Positions 57,213 to 64,000 of a stretch of DNA of 64,000 bases are shown in pieces (the first letter of the stretch is position 1; each line of letters begins with the position of its first letter). The position numbers and the translations under genes are program-made. The DNA is from Larkinella rosea. GTDB lineage: Bacteria; Bacteroidota; Bacteroidia; Cytophagales; Spirosomataceae. Where the stretch lies: positions 372,001 through 436,000 of the forward strand of contig NZ_RQJO01000010.1 of NCBI RefSeq assembly GCF_003858635.1, written 5' to 3'. Under the pieces are notes generated by a model. It worked only from the letters and a program-made list of their open reading frames with translations, was not told the origin of the DNA and did no database searches.

Positions 57213-58844
57213 TCAAAATCGAATTAGTTTAGCGGGATGCGTGTCATACAGGTTAAATTCCGCCAGGGTCCGGTACTTCTCATTGCCCAAACTGACCGAA
57301 TCGGCGATATACAGCGCATTGGGCAGTTTTTTGTCTGTTCTTCGAAGAATTTCACCCCGTATTACTTCAATATGAAAACTGTTCACATCGGTCTGTCCGT
57401 CGCTCCCGATTGTCTGTTTATACCCGTATAAAGGATGTCCGAGTGATTGTCTGGCGATCCGTTCCGACGAATCCTTGTATTCCTGGCGGTGGGCCAGCCG
57501 GGGCGGAATAACCAGCCAGTTGAAACCGTTTCGGAACATGGCCAGAAAGGCAATCAAAATGATCAGCCGGTGTTCCGGTTGCCGGATGTAGTGGTAAACG
57601 ATAAACGCCAGAACCGCAAACAAGAGTCCGCATTTCCACCACAAACCGGGTATCACCTTCGTTTCCGGGTGAAAAAACGGCACCCAGGCTCCGATGGTCA
57701 CCACAACCAGCATAAACCCCAGAAAACTTTCCCAGCCCCGGCGTCGCCAGTCGGTCGGGGCGGTTTTTTCGTAATAGACATAGGCAAAAACGGTAAAAAC
57801 CAACGGCAGCAACATGAGCAGATACCGGGCATAAACCTGTGGAGACGACCAGTAGATGACGAAGTTTACGGCAAAAACAACGGCGTTAAAAAGAACAAAC
57901 GGATGTCCGGTAATGAGCGGTTTTTCACCTGTATCTCTATCTTCCCCTTTTGACCGCTTAAAGACGCCTTTCCGAACCAGCAGAATCACCATGAACATCC
58001 AGGGCGCGTAGTGATACAGCATCTCGAACGGAAACGTCAGCATGTGGAGCAGGGTTTCCTTAATCCCGAATTGCACCACCGTCCGTTTGGCACTTTCGTC
58101 GAACAAAACCGTCATGATTTTTTCCGGCGAAATGCTGTTACGGTCAAAATACGCCAGGTAATAACTCCCAACGATTAACAGAAAAAGCCCAATACCGGCA
58201 AAATGCGCCGGACTGAATAGCTTCCGAAACTGCTTAGTGTAGAGAAAATAGGCGAGCAAGGTCAGTCCCTGAAAAACGAGCGACGGTAGTCCTTTCATCA
58301 TGAACCCCAGCGCCGTCAGCAGGTATGTGCCTAGAAACAATGCCCAGTAATTGCGTTTTCGATCAAAATGATAGACCAGAATAAATGCGGTATAGGTCAG
58401 CCATGAGAAGGTGATATCGATCAGGCCCAACATGGAATCGTACAATAAAATCCGGGTATTGGTCACGAGCATCAACGCAGCCGCGAAGGCAATCCGCGAA
58501 CCCAGATGCTGCTTCACCAGCAGGTAAATTGTCAGACCATACAACACCAGCGACACCGCCATTGGAAACCGTAAGGCAAAGGACGAGTAATTGCCGAAGA
58601 GGTGGAAAGACGACGCAATCAGCCAGTTATACAGGGGTGGTTTATTAAAATACAACTCCCCGTTCAGCGTCGGTGTGAGGTAATCACCCGATAATATCAT
58701 CTCCAGCGCCACCAATGCCCGTCGGGGTTCATCCGTTCCGGTGTCGAGCGGTAGAAAACCGAGGTACGAGAAAAGAGCCGGAATCAACAAGCCAACACTG
58801 AGCAGTTGCCAGAAAACCGGTCGCTGGTAGATAGGACTTTGCAT
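57213..58844 (-). CDS. GT39/ArnT-like integral-membrane glycosyltransferase
   Basis: 543 residues from the ATG at 58844 (MQSPIYQRPVFWQ); 34 upstream codons overlap the terminator at 58913 and are not credible. About 10-12 TM helices. The first periplasmic loop has LDTGTDEPRRALVALEM with acidic residues typical of the GT39/GT83 catalytic Asp/Glu, followed by NGELYFNKPPLYNW, a hallmark of ArnT-like enzymes. It would transfer a sugar from a polyprenyl-phosphate carrier to a periplasmic acceptor (lipid A-like lipid, glycan or protein). It heads the four-gene cassette. Confidence 0.9.
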   Translation of the reverse strand: MQSPIYQRPVFWQLLSVGLLIPALFSYLGFLPLDTGTDEPRRALVALEMILSGDYLTPTLNGELYFNKPPLYNWLIASSFHLFGNYSSFALRFPMAVSLVLYGLTIYLLVKQHLGSRIAFAAALMLVTNTRILLYDSMLGLIDITFSWLTYTAFILVYHFDRKRNYWALFLGTYLLTALGFMMKGLPSLVFQGLTLLAYFLYTKQFRKLFSPAHFAGIGLFLLIVGSYYLAYFDRNSISPEKIMTVLFDESAKRTVVQFGIKETLLHMLTFPFEMLYHYAPWMFMVILLVRKGVFKRSKGEDRDTGEKPLITGHPFVLFNAVVFAVNFVIYWSSPQVYARYLLMLLPLVFTVFAYVYYEKTAPTDWRRRGWESFLGFMLVVVTIGAWVPFFHPETKVIPGLWWKCGLLFAVLAFIVYHYIRQPEHRLIILIAFLAMFRNGFNWLVIPPRLAHRQEYKDSSERIARQSLGHPLYGYKQTIGSDGQTDVNSFHIEVIRGEILRRTDKKLPNALYIADSVSLGNEKYRTLAEFNLYDTHPAKLIRF

Positions 58845-58912
58845 GCTGTAAAGGTAGAACGGATTTGCAATCCGCCGATACCAATCACCGGGAATAATAG
58901 CCGTCCAACAAA

Positions 58913-58935
58913 AAAGCCCACCAGGTGTGGGCTTT
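58913..58935 (-). terminator. Rho-independent terminator after the acidic-protein gene
   Basis: AAAGCCCAC (58913-58921) pairs with GTGGGCTTT (58927-58935) across a five-base loop; on the minus strand a T-run follows. It separates the disordered-protein genes from the GT39 cassette. Confidence 0.88.
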
Positions 58936-58955
58936 AAAAAATACAAAATATGATT

Positions 58956-59309
58956 TTACGAATGACCGATTTCTTCCTCCGTATCTCGGTTCCAGTCGGC
59001 ACCGGGAACGCGGTCTTTCTTCCAGGTCGAATCCGGTAAGTTCGAGTCCTCATCCCGGGCCAGCGCGTCGTCGGAGACGTCGCTCCATTCCGTAGAATCA
59101 TTTTTCACCTGATTGGCCTGGGCTTCAACCGGTTCGACATCCTCCAGCTCAACATCGCTGGACTTGTTGGCTTCTGAAGGAAGTTGAGTACCAGGACGGT
59201 CCGTTTTTGATAACTGACTCAGTTCCGGCGCAACGCCCATGGTATTACCCATTTGCTGGGCGGCATATGATTCGGTACTTTCTTTTCGTGAATTGCTTGA
59301 AACGCTCAT
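58956..59309 (-). CDS. Acidic, probably disordered hypothetical protein
   Basis: 117 residues, no recognised family, no signal peptide or TM helix. Composition is dominated by S, E, D, T, Q and N; segments such as SSDVELEDVEPVEAQ and SDVSDDALARDEDSNLPD are strongly acidic. It has only three Trp and few hydrophobics, so it is likely unfolded alone. It follows a second disordered-protein gene by 18 bases and is ended by a good terminator, showing the pair to be one transcription unit. A hydrophilin-like stress role is speculation. Confidence 0.6.
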   Translation of the reverse strand: MSVSSNSRKESTESYAAQQMGNTMGVAPELSQLSKTDRPGTQLPSEANKSSDVELEDVEPVEAQANQVKNDSTEWSDVSDDALARDEDSNLPDSTWKKDRVPGADWNRDTEEEIGHS

Positions 59310-59327
59310 AACGTGGTTGAGTTAAAA

Positions 59328-59777
59328 TTAATAAACTGGTTTGTGCTCCGTCGATGTGCCGGTATGGGCAACATCCTCCTCGGTCTTTTCCTGCGCCTGA
59401 TCGGCTTTACTCACCTTGTCCTGTTTTTTGGCTTCTTTCTGCGCTTTTGGCGTCGGAACCTCCCCGGCCGATGCATAATCATCGGGGCCATGCGTGGTAA
59501 CATCCACGGTATTTGTATTGGTTTTTGTTCCGGCAATGCTCTCCTGCCCCGCTTCCGTTACATCGTCGGCCGGGTTTTTATCATCCTGGTCATTAAACCG
59601 CAGTAGTCCATTCGCACTGTCCATATCGGTGCTGCCGATAAACCGGTCATTCCGGCCATTCTCGCTACCCGTTACCTCCAGGCTATCCAGTCCGTTGGCC
59701 GAATTTTCCTGTTCCGGACGATTGCGGTTGTCTTTCGCGGCAATGTCCCGTTCATCAATTCCTTTATCTTTTTCCAT
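59328..59777 (-). CDS. Hydrophilic, probably disordered hypothetical protein
   Basis: 149 residues, extremely polar: MEKDKGIDERDIAAKDNRNRP at the start, repeated S-A-N-G-L phrases (ENSANGLDSLE and MDSANGLLRF), and a Lys/Glu/Ala tail (PKAQKEAKKQDKVSKADQAQEKTEEDV). No family recognised, no TM helix or signal peptide. The SANGL repeat may be a short linear motif. It lies 18 bases upstream of the acidic-protein gene and 71 bases downstream of the VOC gene. Possibly a desiccation/stress hydrophilin; function not shown. Confidence 0.6.
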   Translation of the reverse strand: MEKDKGIDERDIAAKDNRNRPEQENSANGLDSLEVTGSENGRNDRFIGSTDMDSANGLLRFNDQDDKNPADDVTEAGQESIAGTKTNTNTVDVTTHGPDDYASAGEVPTPKAQKEAKKQDKVSKADQAQEKTEEDVAHTGTSTEHKPVY

Positions 59778-59848
59778 AACGTTGAACCGGCTTTAATAAG
59801 AATCACTCTGCTATAACCAGCAAGCCGGAAAAAGGTTATGATTTTATG

Positions 59849-60238
59849 CTATTCCGGCCCGATTAAATCCCATAGATTTCCGTACAAATCCTCAAAAACC
59901 GCCACGGTTCCGTATACTTCTTTCGACGGATCTCGCACAAAAACCACTTCATTCTCAACCAGTTGTTTATAATCACGCCAGAAATCGTCGGTATGCAGGA
60001 AAAGAAAAACCCGGCCGCCGGTCTGATTACCGACCCGGCTTTTTTGCAATTCGTTAGCGGCTTTGGCCAATAACAACCGGCAACCCGTCGAACCCGCCGG
60101 AGCGATAACGACCCACCGTTTGGTTTCCGACAAAACCGTATCCTCGATGAGTGTGAAGTTTAATTTTTCGGTATAAAACCGGATTGCTTCGTCGTAATCA
60201 TCAACGACCAGCGCGAGTTGGGCAATGTTCTGTTTCAT
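59849..60238 (-). CDS. VOC family (glyoxalase-like) protein
   Basis: 129 residues with the two beta-alpha-beta-beta-beta modules of the vicinal oxygen chelate fold: IAQLALVVDDYDEAIRFYTEKLNFTLIED in the first, and VFLFLHTDDFWRDYKQLVENEVVF with VAVFEDLYGNLWDLIGPE in the second. The C-terminal DLYGNLWDLI is the usual signature. The first-module metal His found in glyoxalase I is replaced (QLALVVDD), so it may be a binding or resistance-type member rather than a glyoxalase. Cytoplasmic; monocistronic or followed by the disordered-protein genes. Confidence 0.88.
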   Translation of the reverse strand: MKQNIAQLALVVDDYDEAIRFYTEKLNFTLIEDTVLSETKRWVVIAPAGSTGCRLLLAKAANELQKSRVGNQTGGRVFLFLHTDDFWRDYKQLVENEVVFVRDPSKEVYGTVAVFEDLYGNLWDLIGPE

Positions 60239-60323
60239 TCGAAGTTTAAATCAGTAATCTGCTGCTTAAATAATCAGACTCGGTGTTGACATAAGAGGTC
60301 TTCGGCGAACCTGGGTCCGGCGC

Positions 60324-60331
60324 TAGCTTTG
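60324..60331 (+). promoter_or_regulatory. Candidate -7 box for the lipoprotein gene at 60360
   Basis: TAGCTTTG matches TAnnTTTG exactly, 29 bases before the ATG. A TTGACA at 60286-60291 is too far upstream (32-base gap) to be its -33. Confidence 0.35.
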
Positions 60332-60359
60332 TGCCTTCGACAATAACCGAGTCTTATTC

Positions 60360-61361
60360 ATGAATTCCAAATGGCTTTACATCGCAGCCTTTTTCGTTGC
60401 CAGTTGCTCCAAAGATCCAGATGCCGTCAACGGGGGCGAAAAGACGAATTGGGGTGATCAGCCCGCCCTGCCGGTCGTCAGCGGGCAATCGACGTTTACA
60501 CTCAATGCCGCCGACGATTACGTGAGTGTCATGGGAAATACCGTTCCCCGCATGCCTAACTTTCCCGAACTCAAGGTAAAACCGGGAATTGTCCGGGGCT
60601 ATGTTGCTGATTTAAGTGGAAAACCGTTGCAGGGAGCATACATTGGCGTTCGGTCCACGGCGACGGGCGGTTCGTATTCCGGCGCTTCCGACGAAACCGA
60701 TGCCAACGGCTACTACGAAATTACGATTCCCTGGGGTGCTACTGAATTTTATGCCGCCGGTTACACAATTGATTACGGCGAGGGCCGTGCCGTGATGAGT
60801 CTGGGAGCGGCCGACGGCAAACTCGGTAATTTTCCGTCGGCGGATGGGCTGGTAAAAAACTTCGTTTTGTTGTCGTATGGCGTCTATAACAAAGATCTGG
60901 TGAGTCAGAAACCCAAAGACCCGACCAATTACGCGGGTGGTTCATTTTACATCACCTACAACGTGGCCGATGCGTCAAGCGTCTATAATCCAGATACCTA
61001 CATTCCCGAAAATGCTGAAATTCAGGTAACGCTCACGCCGGACGAGCCCGGTTTTTACGGCGAAACCAAAACGTTTGTGGTCACTAAAAAAGCGAGCCTT
61101 CAGAACTATAATTTCCTCATCATGAACATTCCGGTAGGCCGGTATACCATCGCTGCGAAACTGAAAGACGGAAAACCGCTGCGGATGGAAGCCGTTGGAC
61201 GGTACGCCAATTTGTATCCAAATTTTGGGATGAAGCCGGGAACGGCGACGGGTTCGGCGAAACTGCTTTTTACGCCCGATACCCAATCCGGCAATTCGCT
61301 GACGCTGCCCAATCGGGGCAACTGGGGCTCGCTTCAGATTAAAGTCGAGCGAATGAATTAA
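60360..61361 (+). CDS. Lipoprotein with carboxypeptidase-regulatory-like domain
   Basis: 333 residues with a lipoprotein signal (FFVASC, Cys 16). After a linker, residues ~75-150 form a CarboxypepD_reg-like sandwich (VRGYVADLSGKPLQGAYIGVRS ... ANGYYEITIPWGATEFYAAGY). The C-terminal half has another beta-rich domain (IQVTLTPDEPGFYGETKTFVV, MNIPVGRYTIAAKLKDG). It is likely a surface-exposed or periplasmic binding protein; the ligand is unknown. It is followed by a short hairpin and a decayed peptidase locus. Confidence 0.75.
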   Translation: MNSKWLYIAAFFVASCSKDPDAVNGGEKTNWGDQPALPVVSGQSTFTLNAADDYVSVMGNTVPRMPNFPELKVKPGIVRGYVADLSGKPLQGAYIGVRSTATGGSYSGASDETDANGYYEITIPWGATEFYAAGYTIDYGEGRAVMSLGAADGKLGNFPSADGLVKNFVLLSYGVYNKDLVSQKPKDPTNYAGGSFYITYNVADASSVYNPDTYIPENAEIQVTLTPDEPGFYGETKTFVVTKKASLQNYNFLIMNIPVGRYTIAAKLKDGKPLRMEAVGRYANLYPNFGMKPGTATGSAKLLFTPDTQSGNSLTLPNRGNWGSLQIKVERMN

Positions 61362-61364
61362 GTC

Positions 61365-61390
61365 GCACAGCCCGAATCGACAGGCTGTGC
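61365..61390 (+). terminator. Short hairpin after the lipoprotein gene
   Basis: GCACAGCC (61365-61372) pairs with GGCTGTGC (61383-61390), 4 bases after the stop. No T-run follows, so termination is uncertain. Confidence 0.4.
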
Positions 61391-61415
61391 CAGGCATTAG
61401 CTTGATCCTGACCGG

Positions 61416-62065
61416 GTGGCTGCACCATCCCATTCGGCCCAAACCAGTTCAGATTCGGTTCTTCTGGCCGATGCGATTACCCGCTTGCAACAACGGGACG
61501 CCCGAACGGCGATTAGTCAACTCGCGGCCATTGCCCAACACCAGCCGGGCCATTGGACGGCTGCCGCTCAGTGGTACCTGGCATTGGCTTATCTAAAATC
61601 AGGGCAACGTCTGGAAGCGCAAAAAATGTTCTCTACCTTTCGGTATCCGTCCTGCGGACAGAAAACCGAAGCCTTCGATGCCACGGCGGCCCGATTCCGG
61701 GTTGCCGGCTACGAACGCCTTTTTGGTCTGGAGGAAACCGCCGGGAAGAAAATTTATAACCTAAAAAAACACGCGCTGACGACGGGCCGGTGGTGATTGG
61801 GACAGTCGTTCCGCCCTCATTTTATTTCGCCGGAAAAGGCTGGAAACCAGCAGCAGACGATGCCCCCGCCGACAATCGATTCTGTGGACATGCCCTTTGC
61901 ATCAGTGGTTACGACGATACCGAGTACGGTGGGGCTTTCCGGGTAGTCAATAGCTTTGGAAAAGGCTGGGGTGGTCAGGGATTTTGCTGGATAAGCTATG
62001 CGGACTTAGTCCGGTTTACCCGCTATGGTTTTAAAATCACCCAGCAAAAACCGGCGGTTTTGTAG
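61416..62065 (+). pseudogene. Decayed C1 (papain-like) peptidase remnant fused to a TPR tail
   Basis: Two overlapping frames together read as one broken gene. 61416-61796 (GTG start) first encodes a TPR-like tail (WYLALAYLKSGQRLEAQKMF), then peptidase-like sequence (AARFRVAGYERLFGLEET ... NLKKHALTTGR) and stops. The next frame, from 61787, continues with PVVIGTVVPPSF, then GHALCISGYDDTEYGGAFRVVNSFGKGWGGQGFCWI, the C-terminal half of a C1 peptidase with the catalytic His and Asn (GHA and NSFG). The catalytic Cys region is missing, so a deletion joined two genes. The frame break at GGGCCGGTGGTG fits loss of one CCGG from a GGCCGGCCGG tract. It is almost certainly non-functional. Confidence 0.65.
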
Positions 62066-62069
62066 CAAA

Positions 62070-62735
62070 TCAAATTGTGTATTTGCCTTCTTTCTTCAAT
62101 TTGCCCGCCATTGCCTTCCGCAACTTCTCCACTTTGGGGAGGGAAACATTCTGAATATACGGCTGGTTGGGGTGCAGTTTACAATAATTCTGATGGTAGG
62201 TTTCAGCAGGGTAAAACACCGAAAACTGAACTACTTCCGTCACCACCTTATTCGGATAATGCTTCGATTCATTCACCCGTTGAATGGCTTCTTCGATGGC
62301 CTTTTTCTCCGTCGGATTTCGGTAAAAAGCAATGGAGCGGTAATCGCGCCCGACATCGGGGCCCTGGCGGTTGAGCGTGGTAGGATCATGAGCGGCAAAA
62401 AAGGCATCCAGCAACTCACTGTAACTGATCACGTTTGGATCGTAATACACTTGCACCGACTCGGCGTGGCCGGTTTCGTCCGTGCCAACCTGTTCGTACG
62501 TCGGGTTCCGCAGGTTTCCGCCCGAATAGCCCGAAATCACTTCCCGAACACCTTTCAACTGATCGAATGCTTCTTCCTGTGCCCAGAAGCAGCCGCCCGC
62601 AAAGGTGGCCACGGCCTCACCCGGTTTTGGCGTCGGGAGTTTGGCAAAACTAGTGCTGGCACCCAACAATTGTGCCTGCACACCATTCGCAGCAAACTGC
62701 CCGATAATGAGCAGGAACGTAAGTATGGTTTTCAT
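62070..62735 (-). CDS. msrA: Peptide-methionine (S)-S-oxide reductase, exported
   Basis: 221 residues with a signal peptide (MKTILTFLLIIGQFAANGVQAQ). The catalytic motif GGCFW (Cys 49) is at the expected place after the signal, and the MsrA core is complete: GVREVISGYSGGNLRNPTYEQV, GHAESVQVYYDP, HDPTTLNRQGPDVGRDYRS and the C-terminal YHQNYCKLHPNQPY with a possible resolving Cys. It reduces methionine sulfoxide in oxidised proteins, here in the periplasm. Convergent with the decayed peptidase, 4 bases away. Confidence 0.95.
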   Translation of the reverse strand: MKTILTFLLIIGQFAANGVQAQLLGASTSFAKLPTPKPGEAVATFAGGCFWAQEEAFDQLKGVREVISGYSGGNLRNPTYEQVGTDETGHAESVQVYYDPNVISYSELLDAFFAAHDPTTLNRQGPDVGRDYRSIAFYRNPTEKKAIEEAIQRVNESKHYPNKVVTEVVQFSVFYPAETYHQNYCKLHPNQPYIQNVSLPKVEKLRKAMAGKLKKEGKYTI

Positions 62736-62868
62736 GATTCGAAGTTTTTTTCAGAGTCTTTCAGCGGCAAGTGGCCCGTTCCTTCATCAACGCAAAGCCG
62801 GGCTGGATTGTTGCTTGATCTCAAAATCAGTTTCCATGACCAAAACCGGTCGATTATTTCAACAAAAA

Positions 62869-62900
62869 AACGTCCCGACTGACGATGCAATCGGGACGTT
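62869..62900 (-). terminator. Rho-independent terminator after the SusD gene
   Basis: AACGTCCCGA (62869-62878) pairs with TCGGGACGTT (62891-62900), and on the minus strand a run of seven T follows. It lies 22 bases beyond the susD stop. Confidence 0.9.
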
Positions 62901-62921
62901 TTCTATTGACTCTGAAACAGA

Positions 62922-64000
62922 TTAGTTCGGATAACCCGGATTCTGCGTTTTCAGGTTCGGGTTGTTCAGCATTTCCTGCTTGCCCAACGGCAGCAGCAAA
63001 TGTTTTTCCTGCAACGGCTGGTTCGAACTCGGGTTGACGTGACCCACAAAGTTGTCGAACCCATTCGTTTTGTCGTTGTACACTTTCCGCAGCCGCACCA
63101 TGTCATACCAGGTGATCTGCTCGTAGCACAGTTCGTGCCACCGCTCCCGCCAGACGGCTTCGCGGAACGTTGCCTGCGTATAGGTTCCCAGAGCCGGTGT
63201 CGTCAGACCCGCCCGATCCCGAACTTTCTTCAGGGCATCGTAAGCCGCCTGCGTCGGAGCGCCCACTTCGTTTTGCGCTTCGGCATAGATCAGCAGTGTT
63301 TCGGCATACCGGATTTGCGGCACGTTCAGGTTGTTTTGGCGCGTACCTGGTACACCCGAGGTTCCATTTGACGTCCGGTTGAAGTGTTTGAAGACGTAGT
63401 TAGCACCCAATGAGAACGGAGCTCCACTGCCATTGGTGAAGTAGGTCGAGTAGAAATAGCCCTGATCTTTCGCCCGCAAGTCACCAGCTTCGTAGGAAGC
63501 ATAGAACGAAGGCACCGGTACCGTACTACCTGTTCCCCCAGGACCGTTGTACGTCACCGGTTTGAAGTTGGGATACATGTTGTCCATCGGATTTCCGGCC
63601 ACCAGCGTGTTGTATTGCAGCATGAACAAATGCTCCAGGCGGTTTTCAGTGCTTTCCTTATGCACGTCTTCCAGCGACGAAAACAGTCCGATCGCCGTCG
63701 GGTTCGCATTGGCGTAGGTGATCACTTCGAAGGCCTTATCAGCCGCCAGTTTGTAGTGGGTGGCCCCTTTGCTCAGCGGAAAACCGGCCATCGTCAGGTA
63801 CACTTTCGACAGCAGCGTTTTCACAGCCGCCAGATTCACGCGGCCCGACACATCCGTCCAGGCCAAACCGGCCGCTTCAGCCGCCACCAGATCATCCACG
63901 ATTTGCTTGTAAATCGCATCCTGCGGAGTCCGTGAAGGTTGGAAATCTTCCGATGTCGCCGTTTGCGGCTTGGTAATCAGGGGAATATCACCCCAAAGCC
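62922..64000 (-). CDS. SusD/RagB family lipoprotein (5' end beyond the window)
   Basis: About 359 residues are visible and the frame stays open to the right edge, so the signal peptide and N-terminal part are missing. Recognisable SusD pieces: LWGDIPLITKPQ and SRTPQDAIYKQIVDDL near the edge, VNLAAVKTLLSKVYLTMAGF, the RYAETLLIYAEAQNEVGAP block, KVRDRAGLTT, WRERWHELCYEQITWYDMVRL, and the end LPLGKQEMLNNPNLKTQNPGYPN. It binds nutrient at the cell surface with a SusC partner, expected just outside the window to the right. A strong terminator follows. Confidence 0.93.
   Translation of the reverse strand, partial: LWGDIPLITKPQTATSEDFQPSRTPQDAIYKQIVDDLVAAEAAGLAWTDVSGRVNLAAVKTLLSKVYLTMAGFPLSKGATHYKLAADKAFEVITYANANPTAIGLFSSLEDVHKESTENRLEHLFMLQYNTLVAGNPMDNMYPNFKPVTYNGPGGTGSTVPVPSFYASYEAGDLRAKDQGYFYSTYFTNGSGAPFSLGANYVFKHFNRTSNGTSGVPGTRQNNLNVPQIRYAETLLIYAEAQNEVGAPTQAAYDALKKVRDRAGLTTPALGTYTQATFREAVWRERWHELCYEQITWYDMVRLRKVYNDKTNGFDNFVGHVNPSSNQPLQEKHLLLPLGKQEMLNNPNLKTQNPGYPN

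Noticed and set aside
1-64000. CRISPR array, tRNA/rRNA genes, prophage or defence system
   Set aside because: No regularly spaced direct repeats, no tRNA cloverleaf or rRNA signature, no integrase, phage structural gene, restriction-modification or abortive-infection gene was seen on reading; a covariance-model scan could still find a missed small RNA.

Overview
The window comes from a Bacteroidota chromosome, most likely order Cytophagales near Spirosoma/Larkinella. This is inferred from gene content: an STN-type SusC/SusD pair with its own ECF sigma factor and FecR anti-sigma factor, a type IX secretion C-terminal domain, a serine palmitoyltransferase, an Hc1-type histone H1-like protein, a DUF5117/DUF5118 metalloprotease and CRTAC1-type VCBS lipoproteins. 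Several start regions also carry TAnnTTTG-type -7 boxes. No rRNA, tRNA, CRISPR array, complete transposase, prophage or defence operon was seen. It looks like ordinary chromosome, about 50-53% GC by eye.

Layout. 0-5.4 kb: a secreted DUF4331 protein (5' end cut by the window), a TPR lipoprotein and a TonB-dependent receptor in one direction. 5.6-11.5 kb: a small unknown protein, a nitronate monooxygenase, a PadR regulator with its FtsX-like permease, and a serine hydrolase. 11.5-21.9 kb (minus strand): ECF sigma, FecR, SusC, SusD and a VCBS/ASPIC lipoprotein, a complete self-regulated nutrient-uptake locus. 22.2-33.3 kb: a very large fusion protein (DUF6807, PVC-type dehydrogenase, HEAT, cytochrome c), gatA, tatA, a YkvA protein, mdh, a Tat-exported sialidase, a porin and a VanZ protein. 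33.3-43.6 kb: a zinc metalloprotease, a deacetylase with a SIMPL protein, an unknown lipoprotein, an M23 peptidase, a POT peptide transporter and an M16 peptidase. 43.6-54.4 kb: housekeeping and small genes (SUI1/YciH, lipid kinase preceded by a 37-residue membrane ORF, NTF2-like, MaoC, histone H1-like, spt, accC, DoxX-like, DUF1080, queA, ispD, meaB). 54.4-58.8 kb: a four-gene glycolipid cassette (GT39, GT2, flippase-like, NAD-sugar epimerase). 58.9-64 kb: two disordered acidic proteins, a VOC protein, a carboxypeptidase-regulatory-like lipoprotein, a decayed C1 peptidase, msrA and a SusD gene running off the right edge.

The two most unusual signals are not genes. The octamer AAAACCGG (or its complement) occurs roughly 65-70 times by hand count, about once per kilobase, where about two copies are expected from base composition. 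It is used in all reading frames, in both orientations and in intergenic DNA, resembling an uptake-signal or HIP1-type iterated word. Second, a family of intergenic inverted-repeat elements built of short reiterated words sits at several gene ends. Two members share 21 identical bases, and three share a GCTGAC core. One hairpin elsewhere has perfect 39-bp arms.

Functionally, the window combines outer-membrane nutrient capture (two SusC/D-type loci, a TonB receptor, a porin), periplasmic or surface hydrolysis of peptides and glycans, inner-membrane peptide import, sphingolipid and lipid-linked sugar metabolism, and central enzymes.
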